A stretch of DNA of 64,000 nt from the NCBI RefSeq assembly GCF_015082335.1, contig NZ_BLRL01000002.1:348569-412568 (forward strand), in the 5' to 3' direction. Shown piece by piece: positions 45,490 to 53,353 of the stretch (its first letter is position 1; every line of letters begins with the position of its first letter). The DNA is from Moritella sp. F3. GTDB taxonomy: Bacteria > Pseudomonadota > Gammaproteobacteria > Enterobacterales > Moritellaceae. The notes under the pieces were generated by a model. That model was not told where the DNA came from. It did no database searches and saw nothing but the letters and a program-made list of their open reading frames with translations. A program made the translations under genes and the position numbers.

Positions 45490-46089
45490 ATGGATGCGAT
45501 AACAGGCAGTACAACAGATAATAAAATACATCATAAAGGCAAAAAAATAGGCCTTAGTGGCACATGCTATTGGTGCACCGAGGCGATCTTTTTATCACTA
45601 CGTGGCGTAACAAAAGTGGAGCAAGGTTGGCTATCTTCGTTTGCTGACGATGATTGGTTTACCGAAGGTATTATTGTGACTTATATGCCTGACGTGATCA
45701 GTTTGAAAAATCTAATCGCCATTCACCTGCACACTCACAGCAGTACTAAAACCCATTCTATGCGGGATAAATATCGCAGCGCTGTCTATGCTATGGAACC
45801 TTATCAATTAACCGAAATAAAACACAATCTAGCTGTGCTACAAGATGAATTTGAACAACCTCTTATTACCCGCGCCTATAAATTCAACCAATTTAAACCG
45901 TCAGATGAAAGCATGCAAAATTATTACTACAACGATCCACAGCGGCCATTTTGTGAAAATATCATCTCGCCGAAATTAACAAAACTACTCGATAGTCATG
46001 CGAGTTTAATGAATAAGGCTAAGCTACCAGCAAGCATAATAACTGACGAAGAGGCTCACCGTGATAAAGATGTGATAGTCTTGAAATAG
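45490..46089 (+). CDS. msrA: Peptide methionine sulfoxide reductase MsrA
   Basis: 199 residues. The active-site motif is GTCYWCTEAIF (usually GCFW); a C-terminal Cys in QRPFCENIISPKLTKL is the likely resolving residue. It has the MsrA RSAVY strand motif but lacks the usual D-x-G-x-Q just before it (HSMRDKYRS), so it is a divergent member. AAGGA precedes the ATG. It reduces Met-S-sulfoxide in damaged proteins. Confidence 0.85.
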   Translation: MDAITGSTTDNKIHHKGKKIGLSGTCYWCTEAIFLSLRGVTKVEQGWLSSFADDDWFTEGIIVTYMPDVISLKNLIAIHLHTHSSTKTHSMRDKYRSAVYAMEPYQLTEIKHNLAVLQDEFEQPLITRAYKFNQFKPSDESMQNYYYNDPQRPFCENIISPKLTKLLDSHASLMNKAKLPASIITDEEAHRDKDVIVLK

Positions 46090-46176
46090 TTTTGAACTAG
46101 TCTTGGTATAGATTAGATATGGGCTCGTGAACAATATAATCTATATTTAAAATAACGTTAATTAAGGAAAATAAAC

Positions 46177-46740
46177 ATGAAAAAGACACTTTTTTTATCA
46201 CTGGCTTTATTGTCATTTCAATCATTCGCTACAGATAAATTCAATCTAACAACAGATTTTTCATCAATCAGTTTTGCCACCATTAAAAAACAATATGTCG
46301 TAGAGCCCGCTACCATTAGTGGGTTAACTGGTAGCTTAGATGAACAAGGTAGATTTGCGGTTATCGCACCAGTAACAAACATAGATACAGGTGTTTCTAT
46401 CCGTAATGAACGTCTTAACTCATTGTTCTTTGATTCGTCTGAAAATCCAGTCATTATGGTTAGCGGACAATTTGACTTAAGCTCGTTAACCCAACCGATT
46501 TCAAAAATGACAGTGCCTGCAGAAGTATCTTTCTATGGCAGTAAAAAAACATTTAACTTTCCCGTTATTATCACTAAAACTGCCGACGCTATTATCGTCA
46601 ATTCGTATAAATCAGTCATCGTTAAAGCCAGTGATTTTTCGATCCCTGCTGCGAACCTAACTAAGTTAGCCGCAACAGTTGGTGGTCTTGCGCTGTCAGA
46701 TGCAGTGCCAGTGAACATCAATTTAGTTTTTAATAAATAG
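46177..46740 (+). CDS. YceI-family periplasmic protein
   Basis: 187 residues with signal peptide (SLALLSFQSFA/TDKF). Single YceI lipocalin-like domain: DFSSISFATIKKQYVVEPAT, DTGVSIRNERLNSLFFD, VSFYGSKKTFNFPV. Members bind isoprenoid or other hydrophobic ligands; the role is unclear. It follows msrA by 87 bp, so could be co-transcribed. Confidence 0.85.
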   Translation: MKKTLFLSLALLSFQSFATDKFNLTTDFSSISFATIKKQYVVEPATISGLTGSLDEQGRFAVIAPVTNIDTGVSIRNERLNSLFFDSSENPVIMVSGQFDLSSLTQPISKMTVPAEVSFYGSKKTFNFPVIITKTADAIIVNSYKSVIVKASDFSIPAANLTKLAATVGGLALSDAVPVNINLVFNK

Positions 46741-46786
46741 CTAGGTGAATAGCCGAATAAATACCTAAACATAACGATCATAATCA

Positions 46787-46822
46787 AAACAGCCAATTTA
46801 AAATTATTTAAATTGGCTGTTT
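46787..46822. terminator. Bidirectional terminator hairpin overlapping the AraC gene end
   Basis: Perfect 16-bp stem AAACAGCCAATTTAAA / TTTAAATTGGCTGTTT, loop of 4. The right arm covers the last codons of the convergent AraC-type gene. Confidence 0.75.
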
Positions 46823-47590
46823 CATATATTGCTTTGGTGGTTTACCTAAGGTCTTTTTGAAGAAAGTAATAAACGCACTCACCGACTCATAACCTAAATC
46901 TTCCGATATACGTTGTACCGATTCATTTGATGACAATTTTTGCAACGCCATTACCAAATGCAGTTGCCCACGCCAACGCCCAAATGTCATGCCGATTTCT
47001 TGTTTCACCAATCGAGAAAATGTTCTTTCACTCATCGCGTACAACGCAGCCCATTCCCCTACTGTTTTTCGATCCGCTGGATTCGCTAACAATTGGTGAG
47101 CAATCTGATTGAGTCTTGGCTCAACTGGTATCGGAAATTCAAAGTGTTCTTTAGGCATGCTAATAAGTTCATCAATCAATACTTGCGCTAATCTCACGGT
47201 ACTTGCATCAGATAAGTAATGCTGATCTTTACTCGCCAAACTAATAATCAATTCACGTAATAGCGGCGAGATAGACAAAGTACAGATGTTATCGGGTATC
47301 CCCACCACACTTGGGTCCACAAATAGCATGCATACATCATCGCTAATAGAGATATGGTTACTGTGTGGCACTTGGCTTGGGATCCATACCGCACAATTAG
47401 CTGGCACCATCCATATGGCATCCGCAATTGTACAACGTACAAATCCGGTTAATGGCATCACTAACTGACATTTAACATGTTGATGGACAGGCATTTCATA
47501 GGCTCTTTCAAGACCCGATGTCCGCAGTGCATTGACACTTGCTGCATATCTGTCCGAGTCAAAACCAATTGCATGGTGAGGAAGTTTCAT
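46808..47590 (-). CDS. AraC-family transcriptional regulator
   Basis: 260 residues: N-terminal cupin (MPVHQHVKCQLVMPLTGFV) and C-terminal double HTH (GEWAALYAMSERTFSRLVKQ, RISEDLGYESVSAFITFFKK). Divergent from the CynX-type MFS gene, its likely target. Confidence 0.9.
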   Translation of the reverse strand: MKLPHHAIGFDSDRYAASVNALRTSGLERAYEMPVHQHVKCQLVMPLTGFVRCTIADAIWMVPANCAVWIPSQVPHSNHISISDDVCMLFVDPSVVGIPDNICTLSISPLLRELIISLASKDQHYLSDASTVRLAQVLIDELISMPKEHFEFPIPVEPRLNQIAHQLLANPADRKTVGEWAALYAMSERTFSRLVKQEIGMTFGRWRGQLHLVMALQKLSSNESVQRISEDLGYESVSAFITFFKKTLGKPPKQYMKQPI

Positions 47591-47682
47591 AATGGCTGTT
47601 TTTAGTAATAAAATGTCAATATACGTAAATTCAGAATATTAAGATACAGGTAATATAAGACATTGCTTCAGAGGAGAGATTT

Positions 47683-48930
47683 ATGCAACAAGATAACAAA
47701 CCGAATATTGCGCATCCGCTACTGCTCATTATCAGTATTTTACTCATCGCCAGTAACTTACGCGGACCCATTACCGGTATTGGGCCGATCTTAGACTTCA
47801 TCGCTCACGATCTGGCTTTATCAGCCACACAAGCAGGTATGCTCACGACATTACCCCTGCTGGCCTTTGCCATTTTTTCACCGATATCATCTGGATTAGC
47901 ACGCAAAATTGGGCTTGAACCGTCACTCATGCTGGCACTGTTCGCGATTACAAGCGGTATTGTCATCCGCTCTGCAGGCTCAAGCCTCACCTTGTATGTC
48001 GGCACATGTGTTATCGGTATCGGCATTGCTATCGGTAATGTACTGCTACCGAGTTTATTAAAGCGCGATTTCCCCAATAAAGTGCCGACATTAACTGCGA
48101 TTTATGTATTAACCATGGGGGTTGGTGCAACACTCAGTGCCAGTACTACAATCCCGATGCTTAACGTCGCAGATAGCCTGAATATTACCTTTGTCCCAAG
48201 CTGGGCATTTGCACTGGCGGGCACGATAATACTGCCTATCATCACCATGCTAATGTGGTTACCACAATTGCGTAACCACACCAGACCAGCCGCAGATACG
48301 CCAGATATTGATAGTCACAGTTATATGTGGCGCAACAAAGCAGCGTGGCAAGTCTCTGGGTTCTTAGCGTTCAATTCATTTATTATGTATGCCTTCATTG
48401 CCTGGTTACCTAGTATTTTAGTCAGTTATGGTTATTCAGAACACGACGCGGGTTATATTCATGGTGTTTTACAACTGGCATCCGCAGCCCCTGCGATTGT
48501 GCTGATCCCGTTAATGGCGAAAGTAAAAGACAAGCGTACATTGGGCGTAGCGATGACACTGCTGGCTCTCATTGGTATTATCGGCTTGTTGCTGATGCAT
48601 CAACACGCGGTGATCTGGGTGACATTATTAGGCTTTAGTTGTGGTGGTGGTTTTATTCTGGGACTATCTTTTGTTGGCCTACGCACTCATAACGCCCATC
48701 AAGCTGCAGCATTATCAGGCATGGCGCAATGTATCGGTTATTTGTTTGCAGCAACCAGTCCGATTATTTTTGGTTCACTGCATGAAGCAACAAATAGCTG
48801 GGATATGGCATTAATGCTCGCTGCTGGCATGAGCATCATCTGGGTAGCTTTAGCAACTCTGGCAGGGAAGTCTGTCGTGATCAGCGCGCCGAATAATCAC
48901 TCACTTATTAATAAGAGCATAAGTTGCTAA
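47683..48930 (+). CDS. MFS transporter, CynX/NimT family
   Basis: 415 residues, twelve predicted helices. SNLRGPITGIGPILDFIAHD at the N-terminus is characteristic of CynX/NimT transporters (cyanate or 2-nitroimidazole). GGAGAG precedes the ATG. Paired with a divergent AraC regulator. Confidence 0.87.
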   Translation: MQQDNKPNIAHPLLLIISILLIASNLRGPITGIGPILDFIAHDLALSATQAGMLTTLPLLAFAIFSPISSGLARKIGLEPSLMLALFAITSGIVIRSAGSSLTLYVGTCVIGIGIAIGNVLLPSLLKRDFPNKVPTLTAIYVLTMGVGATLSASTTIPMLNVADSLNITFVPSWAFALAGTIILPIITMLMWLPQLRNHTRPAADTPDIDSHSYMWRNKAAWQVSGFLAFNSFIMYAFIAWLPSILVSYGYSEHDAGYIHGVLQLASAAPAIVLIPLMAKVKDKRTLGVAMTLLALIGIIGLLLMHQHAVIWVTLLGFSCGGGFILGLSFVGLRTHNAHQAAALSGMAQCIGYLFAATSPIIFGSLHEATNSWDMALMLAAGMSIIWVALATLAGKSVVISAPNNHSLINKSISC

Positions 48931-48957
48931 CCCCAATCGTTAATCAAGGCTAGTCAA

Positions 48958-49524
48958 TTAAGCTTTTATTTGTTGATGACAGAAGCAGTCGGTTGTGTGA
49001 TCATTTACCATGCCGATTGCTTGCATAAACGCATAACAAATCGTTGGTCCGACAAAGTTAAAGCCACGCTTCTTTAAGTCTTTACTTATGGCTTCTGAGA
49101 TGTCGGTTTTAACCGGTGTTTCAGCCAGCGAAGGTAAATTATTTTGCTGAGTAACACCTTTAACAAAACCCCAAATATAAGCATCGAACGAACCAAACTC
49201 GGCTTGAATATTTAAAAAACCTTGGGCATTTTTTATCACAGAGCGAATTTTAAGTTTATTACGCACAATCCCTTCATTCGCGAGTAAGCGGTTAACATCA
49301 TCTTCGCTGTAATTAGCTATGACCTTATAATTAAATTGGTGCAAGGCATCACGATAATTTTCACGCTTTCTTAATATCGTGATCCAGCTAAGTCCAGCCT
49401 GCGCCCCCTCTAAAACCAAAAATTCAAATAAACGTTGCTCGTCATGAACCGGTACACCCCACTCTTCATCATGGTAGCTGACGTATAACGGATCGTCTCC
49501 ACACCAAGTACATCTGTTTTTCAT
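48958..49524 (-). CDS. tag: DNA-3-methyladenine glycosylase I
   Basis: 188 residues. The zinc-binding set C5, H18 and the C-terminal H/C pair in NDHTTDCFCH is intact. GLSWITILRKRENYRDA and FNFVGPTICYAFMQAIGMVN are Tag hallmarks. It follows the pilin gene by 21 bp on the same strand. Confidence 0.93.
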   Translation of the reverse strand: MKNRCTWCGDDPLYVSYHDEEWGVPVHDEQRLFEFLVLEGAQAGLSWITILRKRENYRDALHQFNYKVIANYSEDDVNRLLANEGIVRNKLKIRSVIKNAQGFLNIQAEFGSFDAYIWGFVKGVTQQNNLPSLAETPVKTDISEAISKDLKKRGFNFVGPTICYAFMQAIGMVNDHTTDCFCHQQIKA

Positions 49525-49545
49525 TATTTTTCCAATCCCTTCACA

Positions 49546-50070
49546 TTAACAACCCGTAGTTTCTAATGTAAACACTTGAGTCGCGCTAGTATGGTGATAC
49601 TGTGCGTAACACAGATCACTGAGTAAATTCCCTGAACCATAACCGATACGCGAAAAGTCATTATCTTCATAAACGGTAATGTCAGTATAGATCGCGGTTC
49701 GCGTAGTATTATTTTGAATAACATCGACTGGCACGCCTAACTCCAGGAAGGTTTCAATGAAATAGGCATTTGGTGCGGTCGCTTCACTTTTAGTTTCCGG
49801 GTACCCACGATAAAACTGATAATCACCATAATCGGTAGTGATAGTGACATCGTCCCCTAATAGGTTATCAATTTGCGACTTCATATGCAGTAATCGCACA
49901 GTCGATCTTAGACTTCCGTGAAAGTTTTCAACCGTCTCTTTTTTGGCATCATCTTGTAAGTCAATAAAACGTGGTACAGCTGTTGCGGCCAAAATACCAA
50001 GCACAATAATAGTAATAACCAATTCAATTAGCGTAAAACCCTTATTCCTTTTAGAAGCAGTAAAGTCCAT
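49546..50070 (-). CDS. Type IV pilin-like protein (orphan)
   Basis: 174 residues. Prepilin peptidase site KRNKG/FTLIELVI followed by the hydrophobic helix VITIIVLGILAATAVPRF, with Glu5 present. Cys residues near the C-terminus (DLCYAQY, TTGC) form a likely disulphide loop. It resembles MshA-type or minor pilins. No assembly genes are adjacent, so it must use a system encoded elsewhere. Confidence 0.87.
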   Translation of the reverse strand: MDFTASKRNKGFTLIELVITIIVLGILAATAVPRFIDLQDDAKKETVENFHGSLRSTVRLLHMKSQIDNLLGDDVTITTDYGDYQFYRGYPETKSEATAPNAYFIETFLELGVPVDVIQNNTTRTAIYTDITVYEDNDFSRIGYGSGNLLSDLCYAQYHHTSATQVFTLETTGC

Positions 50071-50229
50071 TTTATCTCTCTGTTAAACGTTTTACTCTCT
50101 GTTAGAGATTTGCAATAGTATGCCCATAAAATACTTAGTGCTACATATTTAATTACAAAATAATTAAATCATATTTTACCATTTCACTATGTAATTAATA
50201 ATAGCCTGATTTCTTTAAGCAAAAAGAAA

Positions 50230-50261
50230 AAAGCGTGACACCGATAACGATGTCACGCTTT
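50230..50261 (-). terminator. Rho-independent terminator after arsP
   Basis: 11-bp perfect stem AAAGCGTGACA / TGTCACGCTTT, loop of 10, followed on the minus strand by a T-rich tract (TTTTTTCTTTTT). Confidence 0.92.
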
Positions 50262-50279
50262 ATTAACTAAAAATATCGC

Positions 50280-51197
50280 TTAGAAAATGAACTGATATAA
50301 AAAACCAGCGCTAACAGCCATCCCTAAAATAACCACCAAGAACGCCGCTATCATTTGGTTTTTGAAGATAGATTTAAGCAAAATAACTTCTGTTAAACTC
50401 GCCCCCGCACTACCAATTATTAACGCCATAACCGCACCTAAGCTCATGCCTTTTGCTGCTAATGCTGCACTCAATGGGATAACCGCCTCAGCACGAATAT
50501 AAAGTGGAATACCAATAACAGCAGCAACAGGGATAGCAAATGGGTTATCTTCACTCGCTAAACTCGCCACAAGTTCTGTCGGCATAAAGCCATAAATCAT
50601 TGAACCAAGTGCAATACCACCAATTAAATACGGTAATACTTTTTTAAAGTCAGTCCACGTGCTATTCCATATTTTCATCCATTTGCTTACAGGCGCTTTT
50701 TTACCGCCACACGCAGATGCACAACCTTTAGCTTCAGGTTCAATATACGCTTGTGGTTTTACGTACTTTTCAAAACCCAGTTTTTCTAATGTGTAACCCG
50801 CAATCACCGATACACCCATCGCCATCGCGAAATAGAATAGCGTCACTTGCATACCAAACGTCACTGCAAACAAACCAATAATGATTGGGTTTAACAATGG
50901 GCTCGCAAACAAGAATACCATCATAGTACCGAAGCCAGCTTTAGCGCGTAGCAGTCCTTTTAGAAAAGGGATCGTTGAGCATGAACAGAACGGTGTGATA
51001 GCACCGAGTAAACCAGCAACGACATAACCTTTACCGTTCTTACCACTCAAAATACGTTGGATCTTAGCCGGTGGAATATACAGTTGTAAGACGCCAACAG
51101 CGTAACTAATCAATAAAAAAAGTACCGTTAATTCTGCAGCGAGGAAGGCAAACATGCCTAAAGTATCCATCACCATTGCTTGTGTAATGTTAAACAT
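50280..51197 (-). CDS. arsP: ArsP-type permease (PF03773)
   Basis: 305 residues, about eight predicted helices. The signature GAITPFCSCSTIPFLKGLL and the second repeat GIPLYIRAEAVIPLSAALA match the ArsP / DUF318 permease family. ArsP of Campylobacter exports trivalent organoarsenicals. A Cys-rich loop (GCASACGGKKAP) lies mid-protein. Two ArsR-type operators precede it, the same as at arsR 26 kb away. It ends at a strong terminator. Confidence 0.82.
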   Translation of the reverse strand: MFNITQAMVMDTLGMFAFLAAELTVLFLLISYAVGVLQLYIPPAKIQRILSGKNGKGYVVAGLLGAITPFCSCSTIPFLKGLLRAKAGFGTMMVFLFASPLLNPIIIGLFAVTFGMQVTLFYFAMAMGVSVIAGYTLEKLGFEKYVKPQAYIEPEAKGCASACGGKKAPVSKWMKIWNSTWTDFKKVLPYLIGGIALGSMIYGFMPTELVASLASEDNPFAIPVAAVIGIPLYIRAEAVIPLSAALAAKGMSLGAVMALIIGSAGASLTEVILLKSIFKNQMIAAFLVVILGMAVSAGFLYQFIF

Positions 51198-51209
51198 AAT
51201 TTTAATCTC

Positions 51210-51235
51210 TATATTTCTGGAATGTTCGAAATATA
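51210..51235. promoter_or_regulatory. ArsR operator 1 upstream of arsP
   Basis: TATATTTC-N10-GAAATATA, identical in core and spacing to the arsR operator at 24941-24974. It ends 13 bp before the arsP start. Confidence 0.82.
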
Positions 51236-51261
51236 AACCTTGAGGAGAGCGATGTCAAATA

Positions 51262-51283
51262 TATTTCCACAATAACCGAAATA
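51262..51283. promoter_or_regulatory. ArsR operator 2 upstream of arsP
   Basis: TATTTC-N10-GAAATA, the shorter arms of the same motif with the same spacing, 27 bp from operator 1. Confidence 0.65.
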
Positions 51284-51388
51284 AAAGATTACCTGAAAGA
51301 ACTCCCCCTCTAAACGAAGGCTATAAAGAGAGTAATTTTGTATTATCAGGAGACGTACGCTGAATTGGATGAGTAATTATAGATATGT

Positions 51389-53335
51389 TTAACGTTGATT
51401 AGCCGTTTTATCGTGATACATCTTATTATCTGTATCACGTAATAGATCCTGAAGTGATGTCGTTTTAAAACGCTTTAATGAAATACCTGCAGACACTGAT
51501 ATATCAAGTGCTTCTCCCGTTTCTTTAATATTAAAACTGAATCGTTGTAAATGCTTGAATAAGTCAGATACTTCAGGCACGATTTTATTAAGGGTAAGTA
51601 CAAACTCGTCACCGCCAATACGATATGCTTTTCCTGGGCAGTTACGTTGAATATTTTGAGCAAGTGCTACGAGCACCAGATCACCGACATGATGACCGTA
51701 AGTATCATTAATCTGTTTGAAATGATTAATATCCAAATAAACAAAAACACACTCACCTTTAACGCCCGACTTGAATCTACGAGTCAGTGCTCGTCGGTTG
51801 CCTAGTTTAGATAATAAATCGGTCGACGTTTGAATATATAAATAATAGGTAAATAAAAGCAAAAATATAACAACGAAAACAAAAGAAATTTGAGTAAATC
51901 GTATATATTTTTTTTCTGCTAACAAAGCAGATTTCCAGTCCGGTTGTAATCCATGAAAGTTGACTATGTTATTCACATTCACGAGAGGAAGCGCTTCGGA
52001 AAACAACATCGCGTAATCTTTCCCCAACGCTGTACGTTGAAAGGCCATCGCTATACCGGTGTCGATTTCAGTAGATATAGATTTCACCTGAGATACAGGC
52101 AGTATTCTGTGCGCTTTTGTCATCAGTTTATTGAAGTTACCTTCACCTAGCGGGATGTAATCTACATAGCCATTAAGCAAAGCTTCAATCATCTTATCTT
52201 GACTCGAAAATCTATATATTGGTTTTTTAGGTAAGCGTTGGGTAATAAAACCTTCAAAATAATCCCCCTCTACAACACCTATCCTCTCACCAACTAATTC
52301 AGGCACTCGATGATATTGATTTATTTTGTAACCAGCACGACTGATCAACAATAAGTGAGGTTTATAATAGGGTTCACTAAAATAGAATATATCTTTACGG
52401 GAGTCAGTGATGACCATCGCAGCTAACATATCAATCGATTTTTTATCTAGTTCGTTATAAATATCGACCCAAGATTCATCAACATCATTCACTAATTGGC
52501 ACTTAAAGCCTAATATAGAACAAGCTTTTTTAACGATAGTAAAGCTCAACCCATTGGTTGGTGCGCTGCCATTTTGTTGTAAATCCTCAACTTTAAATTG
52601 GATGACATGATTGATATCCACATCACTCTTCGCGACCTTTTGTCGTAGTAACGTTAGCCTGATATCATACTCATTTTTATTCATCACAGTCGCTACCTGA
52701 GTCTGTAGATTATTTTTACTGAGTAAGCGGTTAATATCATCGAGTACATAAGCATTTTTTCCATGTTTAGTCACAATGGAAACAGGTGTAAGATCAAAAA
52801 TACTTGATACTCTCTCAGCTTTAAAACCCCTTTTAAGGGCGCTCTCAAGCATCCCAACACTACCAATAACGGCATCAACATACTCGTGTTTAAGGTTATA
52901 AAACACAGCATCAACGTCTTTATAAGTATCAACATATATATTCGAAAGTTGTAGTTTTAGAACATCGTGATATGCTGAACCGCTAGGGGTTGAAAAATTA
53001 TAAGCAGTTGATTTATTAAACTTATCCTTTGTGAAAACATATGATGAATCGATATGAATAGGTGCCGTAAAATCCAAAAAAGACGCCCTTTCAGATGTAT
53101 ATGTGATATCCGCAGAAAAATCCAAATACTCAGTATTCAACAAATACAATATATCATCGTAGCTTTCATAATAATGAAAATCAAAATTAATCAATAATTC
53201 ATCTGATATTTTCTGGAAAACAAACTCACTAATTTTGTCTCGTTTAACAATACCCACATCATAGGTTTCTCTTTTTGCATAAGCACAATTAATCTCTATG
53301 AATAAAGTTAAAAATACAAAAAGTAAATTTTTCAT
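51389..53335 (-). CDS. Periplasmic-sensing diguanylate cyclase
   Basis: 648 residues. Signal peptide, two tandem SBP_bac_3-like periplasmic domains (~25-245 and ~250-465), a TM helix (~475-497) and a cytoplasmic GGDEF domain with intact IGGDEFVL (~574-580) and LDINHFKQINDTYGHHVGD. The inhibitory RxxD site is absent (NCPG at that place), so product inhibition is unlikely. It should make c-di-GMP in response to a solute such as an amino acid. It follows the EIIC-EAL gene on the same strand (18-bp gap). Confidence 0.92.
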   Translation of the reverse strand: MKNLLFVFLTLFIEINCAYAKRETYDVGIVKRDKISEFVFQKISDELLINFDFHYYESYDDILYLLNTEYLDFSADITYTSERASFLDFTAPIHIDSSYVFTKDKFNKSTAYNFSTPSGSAYHDVLKLQLSNIYVDTYKDVDAVFYNLKHEYVDAVIGSVGMLESALKRGFKAERVSSIFDLTPVSIVTKHGKNAYVLDDINRLLSKNNLQTQVATVMNKNEYDIRLTLLRQKVAKSDVDINHVIQFKVEDLQQNGSAPTNGLSFTIVKKACSILGFKCQLVNDVDESWVDIYNELDKKSIDMLAAMVITDSRKDIFYFSEPYYKPHLLLISRAGYKINQYHRVPELVGERIGVVEGDYFEGFITQRLPKKPIYRFSSQDKMIEALLNGYVDYIPLGEGNFNKLMTKAHRILPVSQVKSISTEIDTGIAMAFQRTALGKDYAMLFSEALPLVNVNNIVNFHGLQPDWKSALLAEKKYIRFTQISFVFVVIFLLLFTYYLYIQTSTDLLSKLGNRRALTRRFKSGVKGECVFVYLDINHFKQINDTYGHHVGDLVLVALAQNIQRNCPGKAYRIGGDEFVLTLNKIVPEVSDLFKHLQRFSFNIKETGEALDISVSAGISLKRFKTTSLQDLLRDTDNKMYHDKTANQR

Positions 53336-53353
53336 AACACATCCAAATTGAAT

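Noticed and set aside
45490-46089. MsrA lacking its resolving Cys
   Set aside because: A C-terminal Cys is present in RPFCENII, at the usual place.
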